From the NCBI GenBank assembly GCA_018692925.1, contig JABHLH010000004.1, positions 1 to 64,000 of the forward strand: a DNA stretch of 64,000 bases, in the 5' to 3' direction. Below, piece by piece: positions 41,270 to 51,562 of this stretch. The position numbers and the translations under genes were made by a program. This DNA is from an archaeon. GTDB lineage: Archaea > Nanobdellota > Nanobdellia > SCGC-AAA011-G17 > GW2011-AR17. Positions within the stretch are counted from its first letter, which is position 1. Each line of letters begins with the position of its first letter. The notes below the pieces were generated by a model. It did not search any database. It was not told where the DNA came from and saw only the letters and a list, made by a program, of their open reading frames with translations.

Positions 41270-41761
41270 CTATTTCATTCGAGATTTAATATGCTCTACT
41301 AAGTCTAAACAATCTTCCACAGCTTTTCCTTCAAATGCATCTAACCTAGGTCTTATAACATACCTTTCATAGAATTGTCTTAAGGTTTCATTCCACCAAT
41401 CTGTTTTAAATGTTTTATTATGATTTTTCACCATACTTGAATTTAATCTAACTATTGCTCTTGCCCAAAACGTTTCTTTTCCATCTTCTAAAACTACTTT
41501 TCTAACATCTCTTAAAAATAATTGAATCTGTATTTCAAATTTTACATAGTGATCAACTTCTCTACTAGCAATCCAAACAGATTCAATTTCAAAACCTACA
41601 CCTGTATCTTTTTCACTTCTTTTCTGCTCAAAAAAATAATATTTATGTTCATCAAAAAAAGAAGGCAAATTTCTAACTATTTCTAAGAAATCAATATAAG
41701 CATTATGTGTAATTTGATACTCAATAAAAATTGGTAATGTTTTAAACTTTTCTTTCCCCAT
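41270..41761 (-). CDS. Conserved hypothetical, paralog family member
   Basis: 163 aa. IESVWIASREVDHYVKFEIQIQ, D-VRKVVLEDGKE, and W-WNETLRQFYERYVIRPRLDAF align with the genes at 40719 and 69. The shared E..W...+D.Y.+F+I core indicates one fold of unknown function, present at least three times. Transcribed toward the sister gene, possibly in one unit. Confidence 0.6.
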   Translation of the reverse strand: MGKEKFKTLPIFIEYQITHNAYIDFLEIVRNLPSFFDEHKYYFFEQKRSEKDTGVGFEIESVWIASREVDHYVKFEIQIQLFLRDVRKVVLEDGKETFWARAIVRLNSSMVKNHNKTFKTDWWNETLRQFYERYVIRPRLDAFEGKAVEDCLDLVEHIKSRMK

Positions 41762-41800
41762 ATTCTAATTCATATCAAACTTTATTAATAACCCTTTCGG

Positions 41801-41935
41801 TCAATCATCTTCATGAGCTTTTAGTCCTTGTTCTTCCATACATTCAGCACAGATTAATTTTCCATCAACTTCATGTAGTTGTCCAAAATTTTCACATTGT
41901 CCACAATAACCTTCTTGAGATTTTTCTTTTGTCAT
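41801..41935 (-). CDS. Small zinc-ribbon protein (44 aa)
   Basis: CGQCENFGQLHEVDGKLICAEC gives two CxxC pairs 15 residues apart, a rubredoxin/zinc-ribbon knuckle, and the remainder is charged. It starts 3 nt after the CBS-domain gene stop, hence co-transcribed. Likely a minimal metal-binding adaptor; role unknown. Confidence 0.6.
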   Translation of the reverse strand: MTKEKSQEGYCGQCENFGQLHEVDGKLICAECMEEQGLKAHEDD

Positions 41936-41938
41936 TTT

Positions 41939-42391
41939 TTATTCCTCAATATCTTTTTTCATTTGATTTTTACTTAAACTCATATTTGCCCAATCATACA
42001 TCATTTCATATAAAATTGGTTCTAATCTTAAAATATCTGTATGGGTCAACAAACCTACTAATTTTCCTCTATAGACAACAGGCAATCTTCTAACCTTATT
42101 TTTTTTCATATGTCTTACAGCTTCATAAAGATCTTCATCAGGTTTTGTTGTATGTAACTTCTTTCTCATAACTTCAGGAATTTTTACTCTTCTAGGACTC
42201 ATACCTTTTGCAATAACTCTAACAATATCTTTTTCAGTAATAATACCTTTAATTTTATCTCCTTCCATCACTAAAAGACTACCAACTCTTTTTTCCAACA
42301 TAATCTTTGAAGCATAGCTAACAGTCCTATCCATAGAAACAATTACTGGATTTTGTGTCATAGCATCCCCAACTTTTACACCAGTTCTCAT
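41939..42391 (-). CDS. Tandem CBS-domain protein
   Basis: 150 aa with two CBS domains: VGDAMTQNPVIVS...LLVMEGDKIKGIITEKDIVRVIA and VMRKKLHTTKPDEDL...RLPVVYRGKLVGLLTHTDILR. CBS pairs bind adenosyl nucleotides and regulate partners. Stand-alone in archaea; the linked zinc-ribbon peptide is the only neighbour by context. Length normal for a two-CBS protein. Confidence 0.85.
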   Translation of the reverse strand: MRTGVKVGDAMTQNPVIVSMDRTVSYASKIMLEKRVGSLLVMEGDKIKGIITEKDIVRVIAKGMSPRRVKIPEVMRKKLHTTKPDEDLYEAVRHMKKNKVRRLPVVYRGKLVGLLTHTDILRLEPILYEMMYDWANMSLSKNQMKKDIEE

Positions 42392-42519
42392 TATAATAAG
42401 TATAGACTTTATTCCTATTTAAGCTTTATTATATATCATTTATTATAATCATTATATAATTTAATTAAGAAAAAATTTTTAAAGCTTAAGTAGTTAGTTA
42501 AAATTAAAAGAGGTTATTT

Positions 42520-45500
42520 ATGTTTAAGAAAACAATTGAGGGGAGAACTTATTATCATACTACTTACAAGGATAAGGATAATAAAATTCGGAACCAATAT
42601 CTTGGAACTTCTGAATCTGAAGCTTTAGAAAAAGAAAAAAAAATAAAAAATTTTAAAAAATTCCCTAAATCTGCAATCTTATTTATCTTTCTTGGAATTA
42701 TCCTAATAACTTTTCTTTTGCAATGGAGTACTTTAACTGGTTTCTTTTTTTTAGAAACTACAAACATTGTAACTTTTGACATTGATGATACTTGGGATTT
42801 AACAAATTCATTTATTCGTATTAGCCAAAATGAAACTTTTTTTGACATTAATGATTTAACTGATTTAGTTCAAAATAATAAAATTTCTATAGACTTAAGA
42901 AATTATGATTTACTCGAAGGTTATCTTTATGTTGATTTAATTGTTGATGATTCTGTTGTAGCAAGCAAGTATGTTTATTTCTCTTTATCCTATGAAGAAC
43001 CTGAAGAAGAATCAATTCTAGAAACTATTACTGAAACTTTTGAAGATACAATAACAGAAACTTTTTCTGAAGAAGCAACAGCAGAAACTTCTGAAGAGCA
43101 AGATACAACTTCTCTTTTTGAAACATATGATAATTGGTTTGATGCTAACTCTACAGGAACTTTTCAAGTTGATTATTTAGCGATAGAACCTCAAACAGCT
43201 TTTAACAATAATACTTTAACCTGTGCAAATGGTACAACTAGTACTGATGTTACACACCTTTATTATTTATGGTATCTAAATGATTCTTATTTGGGTTCAG
43301 CAAATAGAAATTCAACTTTAGACACAGGAAACTTTTCTGTTGGAGAATATGTAGACTGTGCAATTCTTCCTCAATCAAATGCTGACCTAATTGCATATTG
43401 GCCTTTTGATGAAGGCTCAGGAACTACAATTAATGATGTAATAGGAAGAAATAATGGGGTCTTAGTAAATAGTCTTGGCTGGGATACTGGAAAATATTCA
43501 AAATCAATTGTTTTTTCAGCAACCGAAAATATGACAATCACAACACCTTCAGAATTAAATCATACAATGAATTTTACACATGAATTTTGGGTTTATCCAA
43601 CAGCAGCAACAGATCTTCAAGTTTTTGATTATGGAACTTTTACAATTTCTGTAAATGCTTATGAACCTCAAATTGATTTTCAAGGTTCTGGAGAAGATCC
43701 TGGATTAAAACTTTCAACATTTGGTGGAGCTCCTAAAAATATTTGGACTCATTTAGCATTTACTTATGATTCCTCAACAATTTCAATTTATGTTAATGGT
43801 GTTTTAGATAATTCAACATCTTACAATTTAGCTCTTACAGGAATGAACGGTACAGCTTACATAGGAACAGATGAATCAGGTCTTCCTTTTAGAGGATTGA
43901 TTGATGAATATGCTATTTTTAATAGAAGTTTAACAGCTACAGAAGTTTTGGATCATTACCAAAATGGAATAATTACTTATTCTAGAAATTCAACATTAAT
44001 TGCAGAGACTCAAAAATATAATTACAATAATGGAACTTTAACAAATGTAAACATAACAGCAGAGTCAGGCAACATTACTTTAGCAAATGATTCAACAGTT
44101 TATTATTCCAGAGGTAATTTCACATCACAAATTTTTGAACTTAAAGATTGGAATGATGAAGCTTTCTTAAGATGGAATAATGAAACTCCTGCAGGAACAA
44201 ATTTAACAATGCAATTAAGAACTGGTCACAGATTATACAACGAGAGTATAGTTTGGAGTGAATTTTCTGGTTCAGATCCAACAAGAGCAAAAGATGATAA
44301 TATAGTTTTAGCTTTAGATTTTACATCAAAAGAAACAAATTTAACAACTGAATTAAGAACAGGTAATGATCTAATAATAAAACCAAATTATTTTGTTTAT
44401 GATGGTGTTCATTCTAGTGGTGCTTTGTATTCTGGGAAGGTTGTTACATCTGTTTCTAATGGATTTACTGATTTAAGATTAAGTACAGTACAGAATTATT
44501 CTATAGAAATTTGGGTAAAACCAAGAAATACTGTTGAAGACATTGGTTTTCTTTCAAAGACCAATTATCAACTACATACAAATTCTTCAGGAAATTTACA
44601 ATTTATTATGGATACTGGTAATGTAGATTATTCTTTAAATAGTACTTCTGTACTTCCTCTAAATAGTTGGTCACATATATTAATTTCAAATAATGCAGAT
44701 AACATGACATCTCTTTATTTGAATGGAAAAAAAGAATCTAATATTACTATGAATGGAACTATTGCTGGTAGTACATCTATTTTAAAATTAGGTGGTTCTG
44801 ATGGGAAATCTACTTTTAATGGTTCAATAGATTCTGTCATAATTTACAATAGAACTTTATCTGAACAAGATGCTTATGAACATTACATTGGTAGATATCA
44901 TAATTCTAATGGAGAATATACTCCTGCATTAAATGATGTTTTTCAATATAGGGCAATTTTTGAAACTTCAGATACAGCAATTTCACCAACACTGACTGAT
45001 ATAAATTTAAAACTTAGAAATTATACTACCCACATTCAAAATAATCCTGTTAGTGCAACAAATTTAACTGCGCCTGGTTTTTCATTAAATTTAAGTTTAG
45101 GTTCTTATTCATTTAATTGGACAAATGCAACTGATATAGATTCAGATTATATCTATTATGAATTTATATTAGCTAATTTTAGTAATTTTTCCTCCCCTAT
45201 CCTTTCTAGATTTGCAATAAATAATTTTTCAGAATTAGATAAAGCAGATGATAACTATACTATATTAGTAGAACATTTTGAAAATTTAGAAGATCTTAAT
45301 TCAAATTCTTGGCTTACAGAAGATACTGGATTTGAACCCGGTAGATGGAGTGAAGGATTAGAAATAAGTGGTTCAACTGATTATTTAAAAATTTCAGCAT
45401 CAGGAGTAATTTCAAATATCTCCGGAACAATAGAATTTTGGGCAAAACCTTATTGGGCACCTACTGATTCAGAAGATAATTTTTTCATACATCAAAATAA

Positions 45501-47604
45501 TGATAGGATTGAATTAAATAGAACAAATTCTTTATTAAGTTTAAGATTTGGAGATAATCTTCATACACCTTTAACATATAATATAAGTTCATGGTCAGCT
45601 TCAGAATGGCACCATATTGCATTTTCTTGGGAGACCGAAAAAAATGTAACTTTATTTCTTGATGGTGTTCAAGTGAATAAAACTTCTTTGGATGCTATTC
45701 CTCATAATTTTCAAGGTTTCTTTTTCGTAGGTTCAAGGACAAATTCAGGTGCACAGTTTGATGGTGTTATAGATGAAATCAGAATAAGTAATGTTGCTAG
45801 AGATTCAATTACAAATTTAAATTGGACAAACTACAGTTATGTTTCACCTTCTAGTTATGCTGATGGAACTTATTTATGGCAAGCAAGAGCATTAAGTTCT
45901 AAAGCACAATTATCAGATAGGTCAAGAACAACATATTTTTCAGCTTGGGATAATGAAACTGTAGTTTTTGAAACCAGAGCTCCTGTAATTTCAATTACTG
46001 ATGATCCTTCAAAAGAATTATCTGATGCATCAACATTACTATTATTAACAACTGACGAGCTTTCAACTTGTTATTGGAAAAATAAATCTATTGCTTTTGA
46101 ACCAATGAGTAGTCCAGATAGTATGAGTCACAATGTTACTGTAAATATTACTGAGTATGGTATTGATACATTTTATTTCTTATGTAATGATTCTTTTGGT
46201 AGAACTACAAATGAAACTACAAGTTATTATGTTTTTGAAAATGAAGATGCAATTTATGAAACTTCAGCTAAATATAATTTCACTGCAAATCAAGTAAATA
46301 ATTTAAGTATTACAACAACAGATTCACTAAATTTAACAACTCAAAATGATATTACAGGAAAAGCATATCTGGTTGTTCATACTTGGGCAAAGTTTCCTGA
46401 ATATACAACCATTGATTATGGTATAAAGGCACCAACAAAATATATGACTTATTTTTTAGATGAAAATATTGAAAACAACATTACTGGAAACATTACAATC
46501 GATTTAGCTTATTCTTCTTCAGATACTGACGACAGAGAAAGAGATACAGCAAGAATTTATTATTTTAATCATTCATTTGATCCGGCAAATAATTTAGGTA
46601 ACTGGTCTGAATTTTATTCTGACATTTACACATTATCTTCTTCTGGTGGAGACGAACTTATTAATACTACTAAAATGGGAACTTATACTTTCTTTGTAAA
46701 CCTTACAGAAGATTTAATTCTATCTAGATCTACAACAGCAGCTTCATCAGGAGAAGGCTTAGCTGCTGACGATGTAATTGAGATTGAAATTGAAGAAGAA
46801 GAAGAATTTTATGAACTAGAATTTTATTTTACAGAAATTCTTGGTGGGGAAGAAAACTACTTAGAAGTTTATGATGAAGAAACAGGTATTTTAGAACTTT
46901 ACTTCACTTCAAATACTAACCAAGAAGATGTATTTATTTTAGTTGGATCTAATGTTAATACTCAAGATGATATTTACAAATCCTTTTATATTGATGGATT
47001 AAATTTAAAAGATTCAGAACTTGATACTTTATCTATTATTTATGGTGTTGAAAAATCCTGGTCAGATAATTATCTTGATCAAGAATTAATAATTCAAGAT
47101 AAGGATGGAAATACTTTTGCTTTTGAATTAATTGAGGAAGATGAAGATTTCGGATATTATTATGCTGAATTAGATTCTTTTGCAACTTTCTATGTTACAA
47201 CTGGAGATACTATTGTTGAAGAAGTGGTTGAAGAGATTGAAGAAGAAGAGGAAGAAGAAAGTTTTGCTGAAGAAGTTTTATCTTCATTACTTGCAGCAGA
47301 TTTTGATTCAGAATCAGTTTCAACAAGTGTAGCAATATTACTTTACATAATCCTTGCAAACTTTGCAATTTTCTATTTCTTTAGAGCTGGGATCTCTACA
47401 ATTTTAAGTACTGGGAAATTATATGATATTGAAGATAGTGAATTAACTTTTGAAGAAGAAGATGAGTTTACATCAAAATTGAAAAATTATATCTATTCTC
47501 AAATTGAACGAGGTATGGATCCAATTTCAATAACTAAACTTTTAACAGACAAAGGTTGGGACGAATCAAAAGTTAAAGATATAATTAATAATTTCAAGCT
47601 TTAA
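42520..47604 (+). CDS. Giant surface protein with three LamG-like domains
   Basis: 1694 aa. A short cytoplasmic part (EGRTYYHTTYKDKDNKIRNQYLG, residues 1-50) and one membrane helix (~48-75) open it. Outside are Ser/Thr/Asn-rich regions with three concanavalin/LamG-like units at about 285-490, 590-790 and 910-1100; each has SFNGSIDSV/GLIDEYAIFNRSL-type ends. An acidic stalk, a second membrane helix (~1600-1625) and a cytoplasmic tail (DPISITKLLTDKGWDESK) close it. Likely glycan binding or cell attachment. AAGAGGTTATTT before the ATG is a ribosome-binding site. Confidence 0.7.
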   Translation: MFKKTIEGRTYYHTTYKDKDNKIRNQYLGTSESEALEKEKKIKNFKKFPKSAILFIFLGIILITFLLQWSTLTGFFFLETTNIVTFDIDDTWDLTNSFIRISQNETFFDINDLTDLVQNNKISIDLRNYDLLEGYLYVDLIVDDSVVASKYVYFSLSYEEPEEESILETITETFEDTITETFSEEATAETSEEQDTTSLFETYDNWFDANSTGTFQVDYLAIEPQTAFNNNTLTCANGTTSTDVTHLYYLWYLNDSYLGSANRNSTLDTGNFSVGEYVDCAILPQSNADLIAYWPFDEGSGTTINDVIGRNNGVLVNSLGWDTGKYSKSIVFSATENMTITTPSELNHTMNFTHEFWVYPTAATDLQVFDYGTFTISVNAYEPQIDFQGSGEDPGLKLSTFGGAPKNIWTHLAFTYDSSTISIYVNGVLDNSTSYNLALTGMNGTAYIGTDESGLPFRGLIDEYAIFNRSLTATEVLDHYQNGIITYSRNSTLIAETQKYNYNNGTLTNVNITAESGNITLANDSTVYYSRGNFTSQIFELKDWNDEAFLRWNNETPAGTNLTMQLRTGHRLYNESIVWSEFSGSDPTRAKDDNIVLALDFTSKETNLTTELRTGNDLIIKPNYFVYDGVHSSGALYSGKVVTSVSNGFTDLRLSTVQNYSIEIWVKPRNTVEDIGFLSKTNYQLHTNSSGNLQFIMDTGNVDYSLNSTSVLPLNSWSHILISNNADNMTSLYLNGKKESNITMNGTIAGSTSILKLGGSDGKSTFNGSIDSVIIYNRTLSEQDAYEHYIGRYHNSNGEYTPALNDVFQYRAIFETSDTAISPTLTDINLKLRNYTTHIQNNPVSATNLTAPGFSLNLSLGSYSFNWTNATDIDSDYIYYEFILANFSNFSSPILSRFAINNFSELDKADDNYTILVEHFENLEDLNSNSWLTEDTGFEPGRWSEGLEISGSTDYLKISASGVISNISGTIEFWAKPYWAPTDSEDNFFIHQNNDRIELNRTNSLLSLRFGDNLHTPLTYNISSWSASEWHHIAFSWETEKNVTLFLDGVQVNKTSLDAIPHNFQGFFFVGSRTNSGAQFDGVIDEIRISNVARDSITNLNWTNYSYVSPSSYADGTYLWQARALSSKAQLSDRSRTTYFSAWDNETVVFETRAPVISITDDPSKELSDASTLLLLTTDELSTCYWKNKSIAFEPMSSPDSMSHNVTVNITEYGIDTFYFLCNDSFGRTTNETTSYYVFENEDAIYETSAKYNFTANQVNNLSITTTDSLNLTTQNDITGKAYLVVHTWAKFPEYTTIDYGIKAPTKYMTYFLDENIENNITGNITIDLAYSSSDTDDRERDTARIYYFNHSFDPANNLGNWSEFYSDIYTLSSSGGDELINTTKMGTYTFFVNLTEDLILSRSTTAASSGEGLAADDVIEIEIEEEEEFYELEFYFTEILGGEENYLEVYDEETGILELYFTSNTNQEDVFILVGSNVNTQDDIYKSFYIDGLNLKDSELDTLSIIYGVEKSWSDNYLDQELIIQDKDGNTFAFELIEEDEDFGYYYAELDSFATFYVTTGDTIVEEVVEEIEEEEEEESFAEEVLSSLLAADFDSESVSTSVAILLYIILANFAIFYFFRAGISTILSTGKLYDIEDSELTFEEEDEFTSKLKNYIYSQIERGMDPISITKLLTDKGWDESKVKDIINNFKL

Positions 47605-48838
47605 AAAAATCTTTCAAAGTTCTTTGTTTATTTATATGGTCATAAACTTTACTTGTTTTCAAAGTCATATCCATATTATACTTAAATTTTTTCATAACTA
47701 AATCTTTTGCATATTTCAACATCTCTTCTTTTGAATCAAACTCTTTTTCATTTTCCAAAGCTTTTCTTGTAGCTTCTCTTACAACCCAAACACCTAATGG
47801 CATTGAATATTCATTTGTAATAAATCTCAAAACTATCACAGCTCCTTGCCTTTTTGATTTCTTGAACTTTTCTAAAATACCAATTCTAGTAGCATAATAT
47901 CCTCCAACACAATTATCAGCATAATTTTTTCTTCCTTCATAAAACTCATGATCAGTCATAACTTTTAATTCTGTATTTGGATTCCACAATGTATCAGGCA
48001 TATACATTTCAAAAAGTTCAAAGCTCCAAACTCTAGGAAAAAATAAAATCAAATAATAATTTCCTAAGTATCCACCAAAATATAATTTGTAATCAATTTC
48101 TTTAAAATCTTTAACTTCATTTATTAAATCTTTTCCTAATGTATCATCCACTGCTGTTATTGACCATCTTGTTGGCACTAATTTTCTTTGTGTTTTTAAT
48201 CCTAAAGTTCCTATAGATAATAAATTAGTTAAGAAATTTTCATCATAACCTTTTTTATATAAAATAGATAAAGCTCCTACTGATTTCAAATCATTATCTG
48301 AAACAACATAATCCACTTTTTTATCAATCTTAGGATTTTCTTGCATAATTGCTTTTTTTAATTCAGCTCTAGCTCCCATAACAGTTTCAACATCAGAAGT
48401 TTTTACATTATAATGTGGTTTTTTATCTAAATTAAATTCAAGATCAACTGGCTTTGATGACATAGCAACTTCTTGGCTAGTACTTAAAAATTTAGAATTA
48501 TTTGTTTTCACATAAGATTGAAAACTTGAATTAATTATAACTGATCTAAATTTTAAAACATCATCAATTTCAAAATTTCTTTTACTCCATTCATTTGGTG
48601 CCTCATATAATTCTGCATCCTTTTCAATTTTTTCTGGAGGTGCTAAGATACCTACATTTATTTTGGGATAATTATATCTTCCAACAAAAACTCCTGGTGC
48701 TGTTCCTTGAAAATCTTTTTTCTCTAATTTTTTCCCTTGCAGACTTTTAACTTTAGACATAATTGGGCAATAGCTATGTCCACATTTCAAAGGCTTACTA
48801 TAATGTTTCCCCATACATTTCAAGCAATCAAATCCCAT
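47594..48838 (-). CDS. nreA: NreA-like DNA repair protein with PCNA-binding tail
   Basis: 414 aa. N-terminal cysteine motif CLKCMGKHYSKPLKCGHSYCP (zinc), then conserved GTAPGVFVGRYNYPKINVG of the archaeal Nre family. The last residues NKQRTLKDFFKA contain QxxLxxFF, a textbook PIP box for PCNA. Nre proteins act in archaeal DNA damage repair. ATG at 48838 is used; a TTG two codons earlier is not. Confidence 0.85.
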   Translation of the reverse strand: MGFDCLKCMGKHYSKPLKCGHSYCPIMSKVKSLQGKKLEKKDFQGTAPGVFVGRYNYPKINVGILAPPEKIEKDAELYEAPNEWSKRNFEIDDVLKFRSVIINSSFQSYVKTNNSKFLSTSQEVAMSSKPVDLEFNLDKKPHYNVKTSDVETVMGARAELKKAIMQENPKIDKKVDYVVSDNDLKSVGALSILYKKGYDENFLTNLLSIGTLGLKTQRKLVPTRWSITAVDDTLGKDLINEVKDFKEIDYKLYFGGYLGNYYLILFFPRVWSFELFEMYMPDTLWNPNTELKVMTDHEFYEGRKNYADNCVGGYYATRIGILEKFKKSKRQGAVIVLRFITNEYSMPLGVWVVREATRKALENEKEFDSKEEMLKYAKDLVMKKFKYNMDMTLKTSKVYDHINKQRTLKDFFKA

Positions 48839-48962
48839 TTTCAAAATTTAGTAACTTTTCCCTTATATATTCTATGTCAATATTTAACAATAATCACAGA
48901 AACCTTTAAAAACTCTCAAATTTCCAAATTCATTAGTTATTTACCATTATTGGCTAAAGGAC

Positions 48963-48995
48963 ATGTGGGCATCACAACCTGAATCCTGCTTTTAG
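48963..48995 (+). other. Ten-residue upstream ORF before rpl15e
   Basis: ATG TGG ... TAG encodes MWASQPESCF, preceded by AAAGGAC, ending directly before the ATG at 48996. A TATA-like CTTTAAAAACT (48903-48913) puts it within a long (~90 nt) leader of the L15e mRNA. It might be a regulatory leader or noise. Confidence 0.25.
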
Positions 48996-49016
48996 ATGCA
49001 AATAACAGGAATTCAA

Positions 49017-49595
49017 ATGGGAATATACAAATATATTGGAGAAATGTGGAAAAAGCCTAAAGCAAATTTAGGTGGATTATACAAAGAAAGACTAATTAAG
49101 TGGAGAAAAGAAGATTCTGTTGTTAAGATTGAAAGACCTACAAGACTAGATAGAGCTAGATCTCTTGGTTATCGTGCAAAAGTCGGAATTGTTATGTACA
49201 GAGTTCGAGTTAAGCGTGGTGGAAGAAAGAGAGAACAGAGAAAGAAAGGTCGAAGATCTAAAACTCAAAGAAGAGTAAAGATTGTAGGTATGAGTTATCA
49301 ATGGATTGCTGAACAAAGAGTTCAAAGAAAGCATGCAAATATGGAAGTTCTAAATTCTTATCCAGTTGCTAAAGATGGTATTTATGCTTGGTTTGAAGTA
49401 ATCATGGTTGATCCATACAAATCAGAAATTAAATCTGATCCTAAATTAGCTTGGTTAAAATTCAGAAAACATACAAACAGAGTATTTAGAGGAAAGACAT
49501 CTGCTGCAAGAAAGTCCAGAGGTTTATCTAAGAAAGGTATGGGTGCTGAGAAGTTAAGACCAAGTAGAAGATCAAACAAGAGTAGAAGTAAATAA
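49017..49595 (+). CDS. rpl15e: Ribosomal protein L15e (eL15)
   Basis: 192 aa. [32 protein letters not shown] is the conserved L15e start, and basic repeats ([18 protein letters not shown]) contact 23S rRNA. I start at 49017 with AGGA 8 nt upstream, instead of the in-frame ATG at 48996 that adds MQITGIQ. C-terminus STA-like [12 protein letters not shown] is normal. Followed by a T-rich terminator. Confidence 0.95.
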   Translation: MGIYKYIGEMWKKPKANLGGLYKERLIKWRKEDSVVKIERPTRLDRARSLGYRAKVGIVMYRVRVKRGGRKREQRKKGRRSKTQRRVKIVGMSYQWIAEQRVQRKHANMEVLNSYPVAKDGIYAWFEVIMVDPYKSEIKSDPKLAWLKFRKHTNRVFRGKTSAARKSRGLSKKGMGAEKLRPSRRSNKSRSK

Positions 49596-49608
49596 ATTTT
49601 TTATTTTA

Positions 49609-49956
49609 TTATTTTTTTAATTTTTTTCGTTTTTTAACTTTAGGTCTAATTGTTCTTACAACAACTACTTCTTGATCTTCATCTTCTTCAGGTCTTGAAA
49701 AAAAGAAATCTACTTTACCTACTAAAAACATTAACATGAATATTAATAATACAATTAATAACAATGCCATTACAAATAATAAAAAGATTGAACTAAATAA
49801 AAATACTAAAAGAAATACTAAAGGAAAGATTAATGCAATACTAACTCTCATTGGATAGCTCATAACTTTTCTTCCACCCATTTGCAATCTACCTAATTTT
49901 AAAAACACTAGAAAAACTAGAATCAAAAACAGATAAAATAATATTGTCCAAAACAT
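49609..49956 (-). CDS. Hypothetical membrane protein
   Basis: 115 aa. Starts with a hydrophobic helix, has a central 40-residue run of Leu/Phe/Val (two membrane passes) and ends RTIRPKVKKRKKLKK, positively charged and therefore likely cytoplasmic. No known family. Converges on rpl15e. Confidence 0.45.
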   Translation of the reverse strand: MFWTILFYLFLILVFLVFLKLGRLQMGGRKVMSYPMRVSIALIFPLVFLLVFLFSSIFLLFVMALLLIVLLIFMLMFLVGKVDFFFSRPEEDEDQEVVVVRTIRPKVKKRKKLKK

Positions 49957-50044
49957 AAACTATTCTTTTCTTTTCAACTTTATAAAAATAATTGTTCTCA
50001 AACATATCCAAACTTATTTAAATAACCCTGACTCATTTTAAATA

Positions 50045-51562
50045 ATGAAAAGAGGTTTGCTAGTTTTACTATTATTAATAATTATTCCGTCAGTCTCAGC
50101 ACTTTCTGTTACATTAAATGCTCCAACAGATGCAGTTTCCAACAGTTCAACATCCTTTTTAGTAAATTGTTCGGTAACTGAAGAAACTTACAGCATGACA
50201 TCAATAAAACTTTACACTGATGTTACTGGTACTTGGACAGAAACAAGTTCTTCAACAGGAAATATAAGTTCTGCACAATTTCCAGTTTCAAGTTTATCTG
50301 ATGGTACATATACATGGAATTGTTTAGCAGAGAATGCAAATTTTGATACTGCTTTTGCAAGTGCTAATAGGACTTTCACAGTTTCAACTTCAACTTTTTC
50401 AGGTCCTATAGCAAACCAATCTTGGGCTGAAGATTCAAATAATACAAATGTTTTCGACTTAGATACTTATTTTTCTGGAGCAACTACATACACTGTTTCA
50501 GGTAACACTTCAATAAGAGTTATAATTTCTTCTGATAATTTAGTAACTTTTTCTCCAACTATAAATTGGTCAGGTTCAGAAGTAGTTATTTTTTCATCAG
50601 ATTTAGGAGCTTCTAGTAATAGTGTTAATTTAACTGTTACAAATGTAAACGATTCTCCTTCTTCAATATTAAATATTTCAAATAAGACTTTAGATGTTAG
50701 TGAAAATTACACTTTAGACATGTCAACTTATTTCAGTGACATTGATGGTGACTCCTTAAATTACACTATTTCCAATTCTCATTTTTCAGTTTCTGAAAAT
50801 GGTGATTTATTAACAATTATTCCAGAAACTTCTTGGACAGGTGCTGAAGAAGTTTATATTACTGCTGCAGATTCTGCATTGTCAGCAAGTTCTAATGTAT
50901 TTACAATAACAGTTGGTACAGTTACAACAACTACTGCAACAACAAATACTGCACCAAGTGTAGATTCTTTTACTCCAGATGCTGATACAAGTATTGAAGA
51001 AGGTGAAGCTGTAGATTTTTCTGTAACTTCTACAGATGCAGATTCAGATTCATTAACATATGCTTGGTACATTGATGATGTTGATCAATCTCATACAACA
51101 GCTTCATTTTCAAATACATTTGCTACTGTTGGTATTTATACTGTGAAGGTAGAAATTTCTGATGGTACTGATACAATAACTCAGTCCTGGACAGTTGCAG
51201 TTCAAACTGAAGAAGAATTAGAGGTTGCATCTATTTTATCCGACTCTACAGACTCAATAGTCTGTGGGAATGGTGTTTCTGAAGAAGGTGAAACTTGTAC
51301 TTCTTGTCCATTAGATGTTCAATGTGAATCAGGTTATCTTTGTAATGCTGGTATTTGTGAAGAAAAGAAAAGTAGCACAAAAGCAATCTTGATATTTTTA
51401 CTTACCTTAGGGGGAATTATGGGTATAGGAGCATTTATATACTACTATACAACTCTTAGAAAAATTGGAAGACAACCAGGCAATTCTCGACCAGGAGTTT
51501 CTCTTGGAAAGAGGCAAGCACCACCTGTAAATGTTTCAGATTTTTACAAAGGTAGAAGATGA
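50045..51562 (+). CDS. Secreted Ig/PKD-like surface protein
   Basis: 505 aa. Signal peptide (residues 1-20), then Ig-like/cadherin-like beta domains (NQSWAEDSNNTNVFDLDTYF; NISNKTLDVSENYTLDMSTY). A PKD-like unit follows (PSVDSFTPDADTSIEEGEAV), then a Cys-rich CGNGVSEEGETCTSCP and a membrane helix near 450. The repeated SENYTLDMSTYFSD/DSNNTNVFDLDTYFSG pair is typical of adhesins. The stop overlaps the DHH gene start (ATGA). Confidence 0.7.
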   Translation: MKRGLLVLLLLIIIPSVSALSVTLNAPTDAVSNSSTSFLVNCSVTEETYSMTSIKLYTDVTGTWTETSSSTGNISSAQFPVSSLSDGTYTWNCLAENANFDTAFASANRTFTVSTSTFSGPIANQSWAEDSNNTNVFDLDTYFSGATTYTVSGNTSIRVIISSDNLVTFSPTINWSGSEVVIFSSDLGASSNSVNLTVTNVNDSPSSILNISNKTLDVSENYTLDMSTYFSDIDGDSLNYTISNSHFSVSENGDLLTIIPETSWTGAEEVYITAADSALSASSNVFTITVGTVTTTTATTNTAPSVDSFTPDADTSIEEGEAVDFSVTSTDADSDSLTYAWYIDDVDQSHTTASFSNTFATVGIYTVKVEISDGTDTITQSWTVAVQTEEELEVASILSDSTDSIVCGNGVSEEGETCTSCPLDVQCESGYLCNAGICEEKKSSTKAILIFLLTLGGIMGIGAFIYYYTTLRKIGRQPGNSRPGVSLGKRQAPPVNVSDFYKGRR

